Below are positions 4,999 through 5,243 of a stretch of 5,243 bases of DNA, piece after piece. The notes under the pieces were generated by a model. It had not been told where the DNA came from. It saw nothing but the letters and a program-made list of their open reading frames with translations, and did no database searches. Origin of the DNA: Actinomycetota bacterium (lineage in GTDB: Bacteria > Actinomycetota > Actinomycetes > S36-B12 > UBA5976); NCBI GenBank assembly GCA_947373075.1, contig CANBWF010000087.1, positions 1 through 5,243 of the forward strand, given 5' to 3'. Made by a program: the position numbers and the translations under genes. The stretch's first letter is position 1, and each line of letters opens with the position of its first letter.

Positions 4999-5243
4999 AT
5001 GGCATTAACTGACGACTTCCATGTGTACGACACCACATTGCGTGATGGCGCACAACGTGAAGGCATCACATATTCAGTAGAAGACAAACTTGCTGTTACC
5101 AAACTTCTTGATGAATTCGGAGTTGGGTTTATTGAAGGTGGCTGGCCAGGCGCGCTACCCAAAGACACAGAGTTTTTTGCACGAATGGCTGCCGGCGAAG
5201 TTGAATTAAAGAATGCAAAGCTTGTTGCCTTTGGAGCAACTCG
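4999..5243 (+). CDS. cimA: (R)-citramalate synthase CimA, N-terminal part (3' end outside window)
   Basis: The first 81 codons of a DRE-TIM (HMGL-like) acyltransferase. The opening YDTTLRDGAQREGITYS (10-26) carries the Arg-Asp pair of the active site. FIEGGWPGALPKDTEFF (45-61) is characteristic of CimA rather than LeuA or homocitrate synthase, which read differently here. The enzyme condenses acetyl-CoA with pyruvate to (R)-citramalate, the entry to threonine-independent isoleucine synthesis. The ATG comes 1 nt after the ilvE stop, with a weak GGGTGA ribosome-binding region at the end of ilvE, so translation is probably coupled. The sequence has the canonical catalytic start, but the metal-binding HxH motif and the C-terminal regulatory domain are outside the window. 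A LeuA paralogue is the alternative, made unlikely by the GGWPGA motif and by the full leuA nearby. Confidence 0.9.
   Translation, partial: MALTDDFHVYDTTLRDGAQREGITYSVEDKLAVTKLLDEFGVGFIEGGWPGALPKDTEFFARMAAGEVELKNAKLVAFGAT

Noticed and set aside
1..5243. CRISPR arrays, tRNA or rRNA genes, insertion sequences, att sites
   Set aside because: No spaced direct repeats, cloverleaf-like sequence, transposase coding or terminal inverted repeats were seen. Codon use and base composition look even across the genes, with no sign of transfer.

Overview
The window is an ordinary chromosomal amino-acid biosynthesis region from an actinobacterium. LeuA, LeuB, IlvE and the start of CimA all have the residue patterns of the actinobacterial versions of these enzymes, and LeuA and IlvE read as close relatives of the Mycobacterium proteins. 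Base composition is only moderate in GC, and many codons end in A or T. Most genes that open a transcript have a TAnnnT box 6-7 nt before the ATG, the layout of leaderless actinobacterial transcripts. Together this suggests a moderate-GC, streamlined lineage, such as freshwater Nanopelagicales (acI) or a relative. That placement is inference; no marker gene is present.

Minus strand, right to left: a leuA control region (about 2519-2680), leuA (770-2518), and a small NIL-domain protein gene (526-765) whose ribosome binding site lies inside the end of leuA. A hairpin terminator (491-518) follows. The 5' end of a separately started GT4-type glycosyltransferase (431 down to the window edge at 1) comes next. 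Plus strand, left to right: leuB (2744-3787), ilvE (3807-4997) and cimA (4999 to the window edge) form a tightly packed operon divergent from leuA.

Together these genes cover leucine synthesis (LeuA commits 2-ketoisovalerate, LeuB oxidises 3-isopropylmalate, IlvE transaminates the keto acid) and the entry to the citramalate route to isoleucine (CimA). LeuB probably serves both routes. LeuCD and the acetohydroxyacid enzymes are not in the window.

The most interesting element has no long ORF. Upstream of leuA there is an apparently leaderless 13-codon peptide, MYVSLLLRSRDEA, with three consecutive Leu codons. Codons 9-12 form the 5' arm of a perfect 10-bp hairpin followed by a T-rich run, and the peptide's stop codon lies in the hairpin loop. 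This has the layout of a leucine-sensing ribosome-mediated attenuator. The loop can also pair with downstream RNA as a possible pseudoknot. The NIL-domain protein in the same transcription unit would come under the same leucine control and is a candidate amino-acid-binding partner of unknown role. The only gene-free stretches are 432-525 and 2519-2743 apart from the leader ORF, both shorter than 300 bases; their contents are described below.
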